Assembly (NCBI RefSeq): GCF_010015445.1
Contig: NC_053134.1
Span: forward strand, 15,808,629 to 15,872,628
DNA length: 64,000 bases
Source of the DNA: Perca fluviatilis
Lineage: Eukaryota > Chordata > Actinopteri > Perciformes > Percidae
Direction: 5' to 3'
The notes under the pieces: model-generated
Database searches by the model: none
Told to the model about the DNA's origin: nothing
The model's input: the letters and a program-made list of their open reading frames with translations, nothing else
Shown: piece after piece, positions 14,320 to 25,730 of the stretch
How the letters are laid out: every line of letters starts with the position of its first letter
How positions within the stretch are numbered: position 1 is the first letter of the stretch
Made by a program: the position numbers and the translations under genes

Positions 14320-14950
14320 CGCAGACTGCACAACTAGTTTTACCAAAAGCAAAGGAGATAACAAAACAGAAACAGGAATAATATGAACTGTATAATTGAA
14401 GGGCTTTGCATTTCATAGCCTGTGCCTATTCCCATATTAAAGATAAGTGCAATATATTTTATTAAAAATGTATATGTGACAGTGACTCACAATAGTTAAT
14501 CTTTGTCCTAAACTGAGTAATGCGTTTCCAATGGCCCGTTAAAACTGGCTCAGACTGTGAAAAATCCAGAGGCACAAACTCTTTTCAGCCCTTATGGGAA
14601 CTTTGCAAACAAGACTTCACTCAGTTTAAAGATCAACGTTTGTATTTTTTTGAATGGTGTAAATTATTAATACATTTGTGGTGATTAGCTAAATAGTAGA
14701 AGGTGTAATCATTCATGTTTTTTTTTTTTTTAATACCAAATTTATGTTTGTTAAAAGCATAATTTTGGTTAAACATTTATTTTCTTTCTTGATGAGACTT
14801 AGATGAGGATATATATATATATATATATATACACTGAATTAAAAATGAAACTATACTTGATGAAAAGCTGTCTGAAGAAGTTATATTATGTTCTTATAAC
14901 ACATTGTAATGTGTCAATACATTCAAATAAGGCTATTTCAATGGTTTTAG
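14320..14950 (+). repeat. Direct duplication A, copy 2
   Basis: Second copy, offset about 1.79 kb from copy 1 and about 0.9 kb upstream of the M-like tfec exon. Core 14507-14633. The flanks include a (AT)n tract (14809-14831) absent from copy 1. Confidence 0.85.
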
Positions 14951-15076
14951 TTGCTTCAGTCAAAAAGATTTAAGCGTGTGCTGAGTCACGCACAGTATGT
15001 CAAAGTACCTGACGAAGATCTGATCAGTGAGAGTTTAACCTGAGAAGACCCCAACTGTCATAATTCCCCCTTAAAC

Positions 15077-15107
15077 ATCAAAGATCATCACCGAACTACT
15101 ATGTATT

Positions 15108-15165
<58 letters not shown>

Positions 15166-15846
15166 CAGTGAGAGAAAGTTCAGTGATAGAGACTGAACTA
15201 TGAAAAGTCAGGAGGGAGGGGGAAAAGACCCACAGCTTAGTACAATGATAGAACAGAAGGGGGAAGGGGGGGAAATCAAAGAATTGGAATAATTGGCATA
15301 ATTCAAGGTAACTGGGCACAGTCAGGGGGAGTGTCAGTGTTGGGCGAATCTTTTGCCATCCTCAAAGAGAGACGGTCTGCACAATTAGCCACACGAACTC
15401 TGACCCCGCTCAGAATAATTAATGAATAACAGAGGGAATAAAGACAAAAAGGCGCAGAGCGGTCTGGTTGAGTGGCGAGCAAGGGTAATACATCAAAGAA
15501 TGCTGTTAATTGGCCCTGTGGCTTTCATTCTTTGCCCTATTTCTTTCAATTCATTGACTCAAAATAATGGGTTCAGGTTCATTATCAACAGTTCGTAAGC
15601 CCTGGGAGTGCCAAAATTCAACAGGAGAGCCAGGGGTGTGTGTGAGTATGCTTGCCAGTGCATGTGTACAAAAATGTGTGTGTAATGGCTTAGCTTTCGT
15701 CTGGCTCCTGATGACATCAATCCCACACAGGGAAGAGTTGTATAGTTGTGTTGAGAAGAGAGCAACAGGCCACAATTATTAGGATTTGATTGTGCAAGAG
15801 CATACAAGTACAGTTTTTAATTGCGCGGTTGTGAATGCTACACGTG
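15077..15846 (+). promoter_or_regulatory. tfec: Candidate distal (M-like) tfec promoter
   Basis: Upstream of the M-like ATG I see three TCF/LEF cores ATCAAAG in the same orientation (15077-15083, 15275-15281, 15492-15498), a CRE-like TGACATCA (15712-15719), a CATGTG (15661-15666) and a perfect E-box CACGTG (15841-15846) 8 bases before the ATG. No convincing TATA box is visible. Mammalian MITF-M promoters are known to use LEF1 sites, a CRE and SOX10 sites. The start site and activity here are inferred. Confidence 0.5.
15112..15164. repeat. (GT)n microsatellite
   Basis: About 26 GT units inside the candidate distal tfec promoter region, some 690 bases before the M-like ATG. Confidence 0.98.
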
Positions 15847-15854
15847 CCGTCACG

Positions 15855-15881
15855 ATGCTGGAATATAACTGGTACGGACAG
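15855..15881 (+). CDS. tfec: Candidate M-like alternative first coding exon of tfec
   Basis: Nine codons, MLEYNWYGQ, end exactly at a strong donor GTAAGT in phase 0, the phase needed by exon 2 at 36314 (VQSHLEN). The peptide closely matches the melanocyte exon of MITF (MLEMLEYNHYQ joined to VQTHLEN). The predicted M-like isoform would be 420 residues, with an intron of 20.4 kb. The 5' end of the exon cannot be fixed from the sequence. The homology is seen directly; use of the exon is inferred. Confidence 0.72.
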
Positions 15882-16863
15882 GTAAGTGAAGCTGACACAC
15901 CTACTCTTGCTTTCAGATGTAAACACAGTGTTAATGTCTGCATACGTACCTGGGTGATAAGGCCTCAGATTTGCTTAAGTCAAATAATAATAAATGCATG
16001 TATGAAATAATCACATTTATTTTCAAATATTGCAGATTCATGTGTGTCATGTGCCTGTTTGTATGCCTTAGATAAAGAGCACCCTTGTTTCTGATAGCTG
16101 TAAAAAGACTTTGATAACTCCGTTAGATGTGAAATGTAGGGCTGAATTATATAAATTTAAATGACATTAGACTAACTTAAAATAAGTCAACCCTGAAATC
16201 TCTATTGGGATGATAATACCAAAAATAAATAGAATCAAAGCACAGCAAAAGGCACTGAGACTGATGACGTGAGCAGAGGAAAAATGACTGTGGCTTTTAT
16301 ATTATATTAGTTAGTCGCCGACTTTTTTGTATGGGTACAGACTCTTAAAAATTAAGTAATAATATTAATAATGACAATATCGTTATACAATTACAAAAAC
16401 TTTTACAAAAATTAGCCATATCTTTTTGCATCATTGTCATTTCATTATGGGTATGTCGGCTAACATTTTGTCAGGACAGTGATGATTTGTGGAATTATTT
16501 ACATTTATGATAAAACATGAAATACTGTATTAGACAAAAAGCAAAGCAGACTTGTAAAAAAGGTCAACTTTTCAAATCATACATTTACAAAAAGAAAAAA
16601 CTGTGAGAACTTTAGGAACAAACATTTCACTTTAGTGTTAATGTTGATAATGATAATTACAAAGAATTGGGCTTTAATTCATTCTTAATGAAGCACAAAG
16701 TAGAAAATTCAACAGTAGTGTCTTATAACAGCACATATGAGAGGCTGCTCTTCTTCTTCTTTGTATTTACATTAACCCATTTATTCCAACTACCTTATAT
16801 GATACCAGGTCGTGGGACCAGGTGCCTTTCATTTTCATTCACCTTTAGTTCACTTCTCTCACC

Positions 16864-16951
16864 ATTATAGTGTCTGTTTAGTTCCATTATAGTGTCTGAT
16901 TAGTTCCATTATAGTGTCTGTCTAGTTCCATTATAGTGTCTGTTTAGTTCC
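16864..16951 (+). repeat. 22-base minisatellite, four units
   Basis: Four head-to-tail copies of ATTATAGTGTCTGTTTAGTT plus CC. Units differ only at one or two positions (TTTAG, ATTAG, TCTAG). Confidence 0.95.
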
Positions 16952-17569
16952 CTGAATCTTTCTTTATCTGTGTGTGACTCTCATTTGCATTTTTTCCTTG
17001 CGTTCACTAACTCTAACAGGCAAAACAAAAGGTGCAGTTTTGGGACGAAAACCCCAGGTCACGTGAAATTACTCCCACTCACGCACAGAACCAGACACAC
17101 CATAAAAGAGCGATGGGGCAGGAGGGGTGGTTAACTCAATTACTGTAACTTATTTTTACTCACGGCACATGATTTTTTGAGAAATACCTCGCTGTTTGTT
17201 ACACACTGAAATATTTCAGCCAATCCTCTTGGCCAACCACGGCACAGTTGTTTCCCCTCTCTGCTAGTCTTTTTATTGCCATATGAAAATAGTCCCATAC
17301 CTGGGTGAGCCATGTCAAGCAATTAATACCCTGAAATACGCCTTTTAAGTAAGTCTTTTGGTCTCTGGGGCTCCCCATTGTGATGAAACGATTGGTGTCG
17401 TCTCACGTTAGCCTCGCACAGGTGCCTTCTCTGCCTGCACATCAGATCATTAACATAACCAGAAATGGGGAGAGAGAGGCTGATAGAGATAAAGAGATAG
17501 ACAGAGAAGGAGTAAGATTGCTTTAAGTCAGAATGCACTCTTGACCTCTGGGTAGTTCAGAGTGCTAAA

Positions 17570-17570
<1 letters not shown>

Positions 17571-17658
<88 letters not shown>

Positions 17659-17660
17659 AC
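17571..17660. repeat. (CA)n microsatellite
   Basis: About 44 CA units with one AA interruption near the right end; the longest CA tract in the window. Confidence 0.98.
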
Positions 17661-18779
17661 AATGAGGGGTGTTAATGTAGGCTACTGCATTAAACATTAC
17701 ATTATCATCATGTTGTACTGCAGATAAGAGGATGAGTCAGCAGTTTTTTTGTTATTCTTGCTTGGTGGTGTGTTCAAGGATGTTCGCAGATCTAAGATTT
17801 CGGTGCATTACATTCAAAAGTTACAGTATGTTATGAGAATATCTTAGCCAGATAAAAAAAATATATAATTTTTTGCATTAATGAATGTTATGCAGAAAGA
17901 TAATAACAATTTGACATAAATAGACAGAATAGACAGAAATGTAGATAGAAGTTCTGTGTGATGGATTATGTTAACCTAAGTTTGTGTAAGATGATTTCTA
18001 TTACATGCTGGAACCAACTGAGACCAATGGCTGTTTAGAACGCAGGAAATCAATCTCAAAACGTATGGTATGCTTCAGAAAATGGTCAGCTGTAATGTTA
18101 AGTGTATGTAATGGGCTAAAACACGCACAACCACCAGCAAGTTGCTTTAATCCCTAATGCATTTGCACCGATGCAAACTGTGTCCACTTCTATGTGCACA
18201 GTTTGGCTCGTGGCACTCAAACACACAGAGATGAAAATGAGCGGACATGATTTTTAATTACAGAATTACAACAAAGTTTCATTGTCATTTTTGGTTCACA
18301 GAGTAGATCTGTCATTGTGAAAACTTCACAGACAACGGGGGGAAAAAAACAGTAAAGCAACATTCGTTTTAGTTCATGCTTGCATTATCATCGTGTAAGT
18401 GGGATAAATGCAACGCATGAATAAACACTGACTCCGGTGGGAGCAGAGGAGAGTGAGTGGAGTGCAGAGAGGATTTAAAAATACACCTTTTCTTATTTGT
18501 AATTTAGAGAACTGAAGTAGGAGACATTGTGTGACCTGCAGTAAAACCTTTGAACATATTTGCATATTTATAGGTTTAGAATTGATAAATCGATTTGAAA
18601 TTGATCAATGAGGGGAGGAGGAGTAGATGAAATTTTAAGAATGTTGAACTAGTTTACTGAAATTATGAATTTTTATGTTGTAAAACACTGTGTGGATCTT
18701 AAAAAAAGATAATGCATTATAAAAGTATAATTGTCCACGTTTTTTTTTTATTTAACAGCTTTACCTAAATCAGCACCTT

Positions 18780-19130
18780 TTTAACTTTTTTAAGCACGTC
18801 CCTGTTTGTGTACCAAGCATAGTGTGCGTGCGCTGTGCACAAGCCTAAAATATTTGCGCTGTTAAAATAACAATGAAATGCTGCGTTATTGACTTTAGAC
18901 CAGGTTTTTGTTGGTCAATGGTGCGATCACTTTCAGCTCCAAGAATGCACCTGAACACACCTCCCTGTAAGACCATGGGCGCACAGATGGGCGCACAGAT
19001 GGGCGCAGGTGCATTTGCTATTTAAACGACGTGGGCGTTGGACTGGAAATTGACAACTGCGTCGGTCTTAAATTAGCAAAAACACTTGCTCTGGGCTTTG
19101 CGCTGCGCCGGGTGCAAGATAGGGCCCCTC
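18780..19130. mobile_element. Probable MITE remnant (GGGCCCTAT-type end)
   Basis: The right end reads GGGTGCAAGATAGGGCCC, a terminal sequence common in fish MITEs. The interior has GC-rich GCGCACAGATGG repeats and CGTCGGTCTTAAATTAGCAA. No matching left terminus was found, so it is probably truncated. Confidence 0.4.
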
Positions 19131-19663
19131 AATGTTAAGAGGATTATGGTCATTTTCTTGACACTGGGGGTGGAGACGGGGGTAAATACAGGGATGGACA
19201 GATGAGCAGGGTTTGTGCTTTGTATCTCTAATGCTACTGCCAGAAAAGAACGCAGATTTTGGACAATTCTTCAAAACCCGGGGTTAAATTCAAGGACAGG
19301 AAGGAGGATTGAAGCCAATGTTTTTAACATTCTCGCCTTGGCAACGACAGCATGGTTAAGGTTAGGGAAGGTTGTGGTTATGGCAAATAACCTATGGTTA
19401 AGGAAATAAAACTCAGATTTAAGTTACGGTTAATGTTGGTCTATGGGAAGCGTATTCCAGTCTCCTGCATGAAAGTTAGACGCACTACACGCCCATCCAC
19501 CACGCTGACCTCCACATCCTAACTTTGTGCCAACATACTGCTTCCTGCACTGGTACTGAACATTGGCAAACGGATGTAAAACGTGAGGTGCGGATTTGTC
19601 CAATATTGACGTTTTTTTTCTTGGTATCCTGGGCTGACATCCCACGTGTTGTTAGGTTTAGGC

Positions 19664-20260
19664 TAGTCTGGATCAACGGAAGTACATTTCCAGGATAATT
19701 GCCTGACAGATGTTCCTCACCTTCCGCTCTCTGCCTGTGGCCGTTCTTAAACTCTGTTCGCTACGGGAAACAACAACAAATTTCGAGCTAGCAAGCTACA
19801 CGCTGAAAATGGCAGGCTTTGAAGAAAATTTGGATCAGGCAACAAGGCAGGTCTGCTTGGTTCTTTTAGAGAATGATTGTAAAGATTTTACTACAGCATT
19901 TACTATCTAACTAGGATGTTTTGGGACCGAAATTAGAGGATTGCTATGGACGAAGTATACACAGCAATACACTGGTAAGCAAATTACGTTTAACCATGTA
20001 TCCAGCTCATTTAAATAGCTCACGTTACTGTATTGTGTGTGTCATTTTCATTTGCGGGGTGCAAATGTTCCACCAAAACAAGTTCCTTCTCAACGTTATT
20101 TTGCAGAACTACTGTTACTGTGACGGAGCTTGGTGCCACCTAAGACGATTGTGACTGGTTTAAAGAAATACAAACAATTTTCCTATCCCAGAATGTATGT
20201 GTGGTGTAGCCAGACCTTACTCCACAGCGCTGTGGAGATATGTCTGTCAATGTGAGACTA
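19664..20260 (+). mobile_element. hAT-like non-autonomous element, copy 2
   Basis: Ends TAGTCT/AGACTA and a perfect 9-base direct repeat GGTTTAGGC on both sides (19655-19663, 20261-20269). The 3' half shares CCACCAAAACAAGTTCCTTC and the subterminal hairpin with copy 1; the 5' half is different, so this is a distinct subfamily. Confidence 0.82.
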
Positions 20261-20269
20261 GGTTTAGGC

Positions 20270-21029
20270 AATTAAAACACAACAATTTCCTTTATGAATG
20301 ACATCTAGTTGCTTCCTCTTGGTTGGAGATTAAAACCAAACATGCTGGCTCAATTCTGGGTTCAGGGGGGGTTATTCAAGTCCTGCATGTGAAGTTTGCA
20401 AAGGACCAGGTCTGAGATGATGGTGCAGCTGTTTAGTTTTGGCGAACCTTATACGGGGAAAAGAAGTGGCTGGCATGTGCATCTGAGGAGGCACGTGGTA
20501 GTCTACACCAGAAGAATTGGCAAAAACTCTGTAACACACTTGGAACTGGCAGCACCTAAATGATGGAAAAAATAAATTGAACTCAGGCACAGCTAATTAC
20601 CCAATTTACCCAAGACGGCTGACGGAGTAGCATGATCTAATAAAAGAACCGGAAAATAATTAGATATTGATTATATTAACAAAAAGGAAAAAAAAGGAGA
20701 TTTATGTCCTCTATACTACACTAATTTGGGCAGGATGGAGATTTTTCAGTAAACATTTAGTAACATTTATTAATTTGGAAACTTGGGATTACACATGATC
20801 ATAATATTGCTGAGAGGGATTCAAGCTAATACACAAGAACTTTGATGTAACAACAACATGACCTGGATGCAGGTCCGTATAAAACTGAACAGACCTGCAT
20901 GTGATCAAAGCCTGAGCTCTTCTCACTTTCATTGCTGGTCTTCCTCTCATACATCGCTGGGATGAGGAGCACTGGCACTCCTGCATTCGTCACAGCAGCT
21001 TACTCATTCAAACGGCAGAGACACAAAGA
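20270..21029. other. No gene seen
   Basis: Intronic non-coding DNA without a recognised element. Confidence 0.45.
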
Positions 21030-21210
21030 TAGCCAAACAGAGTGAACAAACGGCTCTTTGTCCACAGCACTAACCATTTATGACTAGTTCTGGTAAGGTC
21101 AAAGTTGATTTAATTTTCTGCTTAGTTCTCATTAAACAGCTATTGCATTATTTAATTTCCCACAATTAAGTTAACGGAGGAGGGGTAATCAATACATCTC
21201 CCCCAAAAGC
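21030..21210 (+). repeat. Direct duplication B, copy 1
   Basis: Pairs with 22498-22665 (offset about 1457). The best-conserved block runs from TTTTCTGCTTAGTTCTCATT through TTGCATTATTTAATTTCCCA to the GGAG-rich end and GTAATCAAT. Confidence 0.8.
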
Positions 21211-22497
21211 TTTTGAACAGTGGCTTGCAAATCTAGCCCACAAATGCACTTTATGTTGGTTAGGGAGAGTAGTAGCTTCTTTTTTTTATGCCATGTTGAG
21301 CTTCAAAAGGAGCTGCATTGAAATAGTTTAGATTTTTATCTATACTCTTTTCAGCTGAATCTTATTCAATTATAGTATTTCTTGTAGTTCTCTTAAGATT
21401 TGCACAAAGATAAGCAAGTTATTAGGAAATATAAACATAACGTTTCCAGTCACTATTCACTGTACTGTACTCTAGTAAAGGGATTCCCATGATTCCCCAG
21501 TGATTGTGGACTATCTCAACTAAATAAAAAAAAATCTGATTTATGTTTTGATTATAAAATATAGCCCCATATTGAGTCTGGTGTAACACCTGTACAAAAC
21601 AGGTTGCGGTTGAGAGTGAACGAAGAAGTCTAAACCGTGACAGATAAACAGTTGAAATAGTCAGCTAGAAGTAATTAATAAAAGGTTGAAATAGAGAGCT
21701 AGAAGTAATGAATAAATGGTTGAAATAGTTAGTGGTGAATGTTAATTGGTTAAAAAGCCAAAAATAGTGGATAGCCATTTTGCAGCTTATCCAAATATCT
21801 AAAGATAATGATTATATTTAGCCCATAATGAATTGTAAAAAGGGTACATTTAAGGATGACTGTACTAACTGAGAGCTAAATATCTTCATGCAATGCACAG
21901 AAAGGGGAAAGGAGAATATTTAAATGACTTCCACTGATGAAAAGAGTGACCTGTGAGTCCCAAAATGCCATCTGATGCACTATTATAAAGTATGATACTA
22001 TGTAGAATTCCCTTCATATTGTGGAGTGAACAGTGAAATTGTGAATGATTTCAGAAAGAGCTAAAGTATCCTAAAAGCCAGTTATAATGTTCACAAAAAC
22101 CAGGGGAATAACTCCAGGTACTGTTGACAGCGACTTATCTCAAAGTTTCTTTGATTGTCAAACTCAATGAAGAGTGGTTTGAAGAAGAGTGTTTCGACAC
22201 TGTAGCAACCCTGACAATGACAATGTACCGGTAGATACACAATGGTTGGTCTTTGGTTGAGAATCTCTCTTCTCCCAGACAGTATTATTGGATATTTTTT
22301 CAGTCTGGACCTTCAGATCATCTTCATCTGCTGAAGGAGGAAAACTTCTCTGTGCTCACCTTAAATCTTAGTTTAACACATGTACATGCAAGATCATTTT
22401 GTAACATCGGCACTAGTTAGGAGGTCAATCATGCTCCAGTATGCAACTAAACAAGTGTGAGACGGAAACTTGAAACCTCCAGCCTCCTAGCAAAAGA
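21211..22497. other. No gene seen
   Basis: AT-rich spacer between duplication B copies. A short tandem echo GGTTGAAATAG-AGCTAGAAGTAAT occurs near 21.64-21.74 kb. Confidence 0.45.
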
Positions 22498-22665
22498 AAG
22501 CAAATATAGCTCATTGTCCACAAGACAAACCATATAGGGACTAATTCTTGGAAGGCCAAAGTACATTTCATTTTCTGCTTAGTTCTCATTAAACAGCTCT
22601 TGCATTATTTAATTTCCCAGAATCAAGTTAAGGGAGGGGGAACGGGGGAGTAATCAATATATCTC
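22498..22665 (+). repeat. Direct duplication B, copy 2
   Basis: Second copy of the block at 21030-21210, with a GGGAACGGGG insertion before GAGTAATCAAT. Confidence 0.8.
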
Positions 22666-23979
22666 AACTTCATCTCCCTTATTGAGTCTGGACCATTTAT
22701 TCTTGTTGTTCTTGTTCTGCTACAGTCTGGACAATACCTTCAGATACATAACTACTTTACAATCAATGGTTTAATACAGGATATTACTATGTACTTGTAC
22801 TATGGGGACACTGGTAAATACACTGGAATGAGACAGTGATACTACTGTATTTAGAGTCAGAAACAATAGTTCTTTTTTTATTTACAAATGAATGATGATG
22901 AATAATGCCCATGAATGATATAAGCCCCCTTCATTCCTTTTAATAAAATCTTTACTGACTCTTTCTTCAAAATGTTTGCAAAGTGGACAAATAGTCAAAA
23001 CACTTGAATCTGGTGTCCCCTTATTTTTATGTCACACTTTGTAAGTTAAAAAGAATTAATGAAAAGTTCAAATGACTTAGTAATTCAACCTTTTTCTTAC
23101 TTTTTTCTTTTTTTTTTAAGAAACAATAACTAAATTACTCCATCGTGGTATTAACTTGTGTTTCAGGCTATATACACCCTGACGTAACCGGTTTTCTTAT
23201 GTTAGATGCTGTTATATCTCCTCTTTTTAAAGTTATCATGGACTTTTACTAATGCCTGTTGTCTAGACAGAAAATTCTAAGAAACATTTAAAGCAACAAC
23301 AACATTTTTTATAAAATCTATTTTTCTAATAAATATCATAATAAAGCATTTAAAATTGAGGCAATTAAGATAAAAAAAAACACACAGCACATTGTTTTTT
23401 GAATTATCCCATCATTAAAAGTTCACTTCAAATCAAGAAATGTAAAAGCTTCTTTTCAGAGTGTAACGTAAACTGCTTTCTCTGTGTAGTGAGCATTTTG
23501 TCTTTAGGCTGTTGCCCAGGCTTGAAAGGCTTTTACTTTGGTGAGCTGGGACGCAATCAATCATGTGCATAATTTTAATAAGACTTCATCTTCATAGTTA
23601 TAGTTGGAGCCCACCGGGGGCTTCTTTTCACTGTCTGCCAAAGTGAGAGATTAAAGTTGTCTACAGTACAGCTTTCTGACATCATTCAGAGGGGCAACGC
23701 TAAGCACCGGTCTATCCTGTTCTAGCTCACTGGACAGTGAGGGTCAAGGATGAGGTTCCCCTTTCAGGACCGTAACCACTACAGCAGTTTACCCACAATC
23801 CTCTGCTCTGTATTGCTCAGCAGCTTTGCAAGCTGTGGCTTGTACTTGTCTTTGAACGGTGAAGATTAGATCCCATTTCCTTTTGTTTGTTTACCTGTAT
23901 GCCCTTTTATCAACGACTATGTTTTCATACACACAATATTCCAGTGTCTGCCTTAATTCTGATAAAAAACAACATGGCT
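22666..23979. other. No gene seen
   Basis: Intronic non-coding DNA. Confidence 0.45.
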
Positions 23980-24795
23980 AATGAAAGTAAATATTCCACT
24001 AATATTTCAGTTTACATGCAGACATGTAAAAAGGGAATTTTTCAAAGTTTTCCAGCGGTGGCGGACTTGTTCGACTGTGCAAACTCCCTCCCTCTTTCAT
24101 TCCTTCAAGCTTCCTGAAAAGGTCTCCGTTGTAATATTTGTGCATATCCAAAAATCTGTTAATATCCAAGTCTTTCATAATGTTTAAAAGTACATGTGTT
24201 TCTCCTTCCAACCAGAGATGTGGGCTTTTCTTTTGGGCATGCATCTCTACTGCAGCATTGCAAACTGTTGGCTGGTTGGTCTGTGTACAACAACCATAGC
24301 AACGTACACATAGACTGTGAAAAATAGAACGCACAGAGCTGACCATAAGCCATAAACAGGCAAGAGGCCGTAAACCGCCGCAAACGGCGGTAAAAACCCT
24401 TATTGAGACGCATTTTCCGAATGCTCTGTATACCTTTCCAAAGAATGTTTCTAAAACACGAATAATACCGACAAATCCAACATGTCTTGAAGCTATAGTG
24501 CGTAGTTTCTGCGCATCCACACAATACAAGTCTTTTGTGATTGCGCACCACCCACACCCCTCCACCACGCAGTTGCTTATAACCAAGGAGGACACAGAGG
24601 ATTAAAAAAACATGATGGACTGTTCAGAAGAGGTAATTATCTTCGCTTGATTTTCTGCCCGTGAAAGTCGCCGGACGACACCATATGTAAGGGACATTAA
24701 TTAATATAAAAAAAGTAACGGCTTTGTTCGGAAAGTGCTATATTCGGAAAAAGGCCTTATTCGTAATATCCAAACGGAATATGCTGTTTACAGTA
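23980..24795 (-). mobile_element. DNA-transposon relic with Myb/SANT-like fragment
   Basis: On the - strand a frame contains WLEGETHVLLNIMKDLDINR followed by KYYNGDLFRKLEGMKEGG (about 24087-24228), resembling the Myb/SANT-like DNA-binding domain that accompanies PIF/Harbinger-type elements in fish. The rest of the 198-codon frame (up to 24595) does not look like protein. The + strand right part (CGGAAAGTGCTATATTCGGA, AAACGGAATATGCTGTTTAC) is typical of fish repeats. Assignment to a superfamily is inference. Confidence 0.5.
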
Positions 24796-25299
24796 CCAAT
24801 ATCAAATTCAGGATAGAATCAATAAATTCAGATTTTATATTTTAACTTCAGTTAAAAAATTGTGTGCACCTTTACGTCTTTAGAGTGACAAAAAGTTTGT
24901 GTTTTTAGGTTGTCCCAACAAAAATATCGCGGGCACAGAATAGGACTGTAGTATGTGATAAAGGATGCTATAATTAGGTTGCAAAGTTGACTAAAGGCCT
25001 AATAAAGGTAAGTTTAGACTTGGTGTAAATTTGTCTCCCTTCCTTTTCTTCATGTCTCTCTACATTTCTGAAATTGATTAAGTAAGCCTTGTAAAAAGTG
25101 CACAATTATTTTGCTTTAGTTTAAACATTTTAAGCCTGGTAACATATGATGGTTTAAGTTTGTTTGCTCCCCCTCACATATCTCTACTGACTTTGTATGC
25201 AATCATGTTATGTCTAATGGTAAGTTGCACCTAAAATGTGTTTTGATTAGTCTTTTAGTATCTGTAATAGCAAATATTTGGCTTGAATCAGCTGTATAA

Positions 25300-25730
25300 T
25301 AAAGCTTTATTGCGGACCCAAGTCCATATAGCACATAATACAGTATACATAGTATAAAAATATTAAAAAAAGATACAATACATAATAATTACATATTAAC
25401 CTATAGCAATATAACAATAATACATAAAAATTGCATATTAACCTATAAAATATACAGACTATTGCACCAATGCTGTCTTAACCTAGAAGTGTATCTATAA
25501 CAGCTTTTCACAGGGCTGACTAGAACTTCAATTATGTGGTTCTCTGACTTGTCCAGGCGACACATGAAACTAAACATCAGTTGTCTTAAGAGTGCCTCAC
25601 AGGTTGGCACTCTAGTTGACACAAACAAATGGCTGGCACTATGCCACCTAGGGACATGGAGCAGCAGCCTCATTGCATCATTATATGCAACCTTGAGCCT
25701 CTGCATACTCTTTTTCTTATATTCTTTTTC
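25300..25730 (-). mobile_element. 5'-truncated LINE, C-terminal ORF2 end and 3' tail
   Basis: On the - strand, 25706-25443 encodes LKVAYNDAMRLLLHVPRWHS, ASHLFVSTRVPTCEALLRQL and RLDKSENHI, the tail of fish non-LTR polyproteins of the jockey/L2/Rex type. Downstream (about 25300-25330) the - strand ends GGACTTGGGTCCGCAATAAA, a typical LINE 3' end. The copy is truncated upstream of the reverse transcriptase core. Confidence 0.75.

Larger units (their letters stand above)
15882..18779. other. Start of long tfec intron (M-like form); no gene seen
   Basis: Apart from the minisatellite and the CA repeat, the sequence is AT-rich non-coding DNA within the inferred 20.4 kb intron of the M-like isoform. 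Confidence 0.45.

Noticed and set aside
16864..16951. CRISPR-like array
   Set aside because: The units are directly adjacent without spacers, and the DNA is clearly animal nuclear.
23999..24595. 198-codon minus-strand frame as a host gene
   Set aside because: Only a short Myb/SANT-like part has protein character, and the surroundings are repeat DNA.
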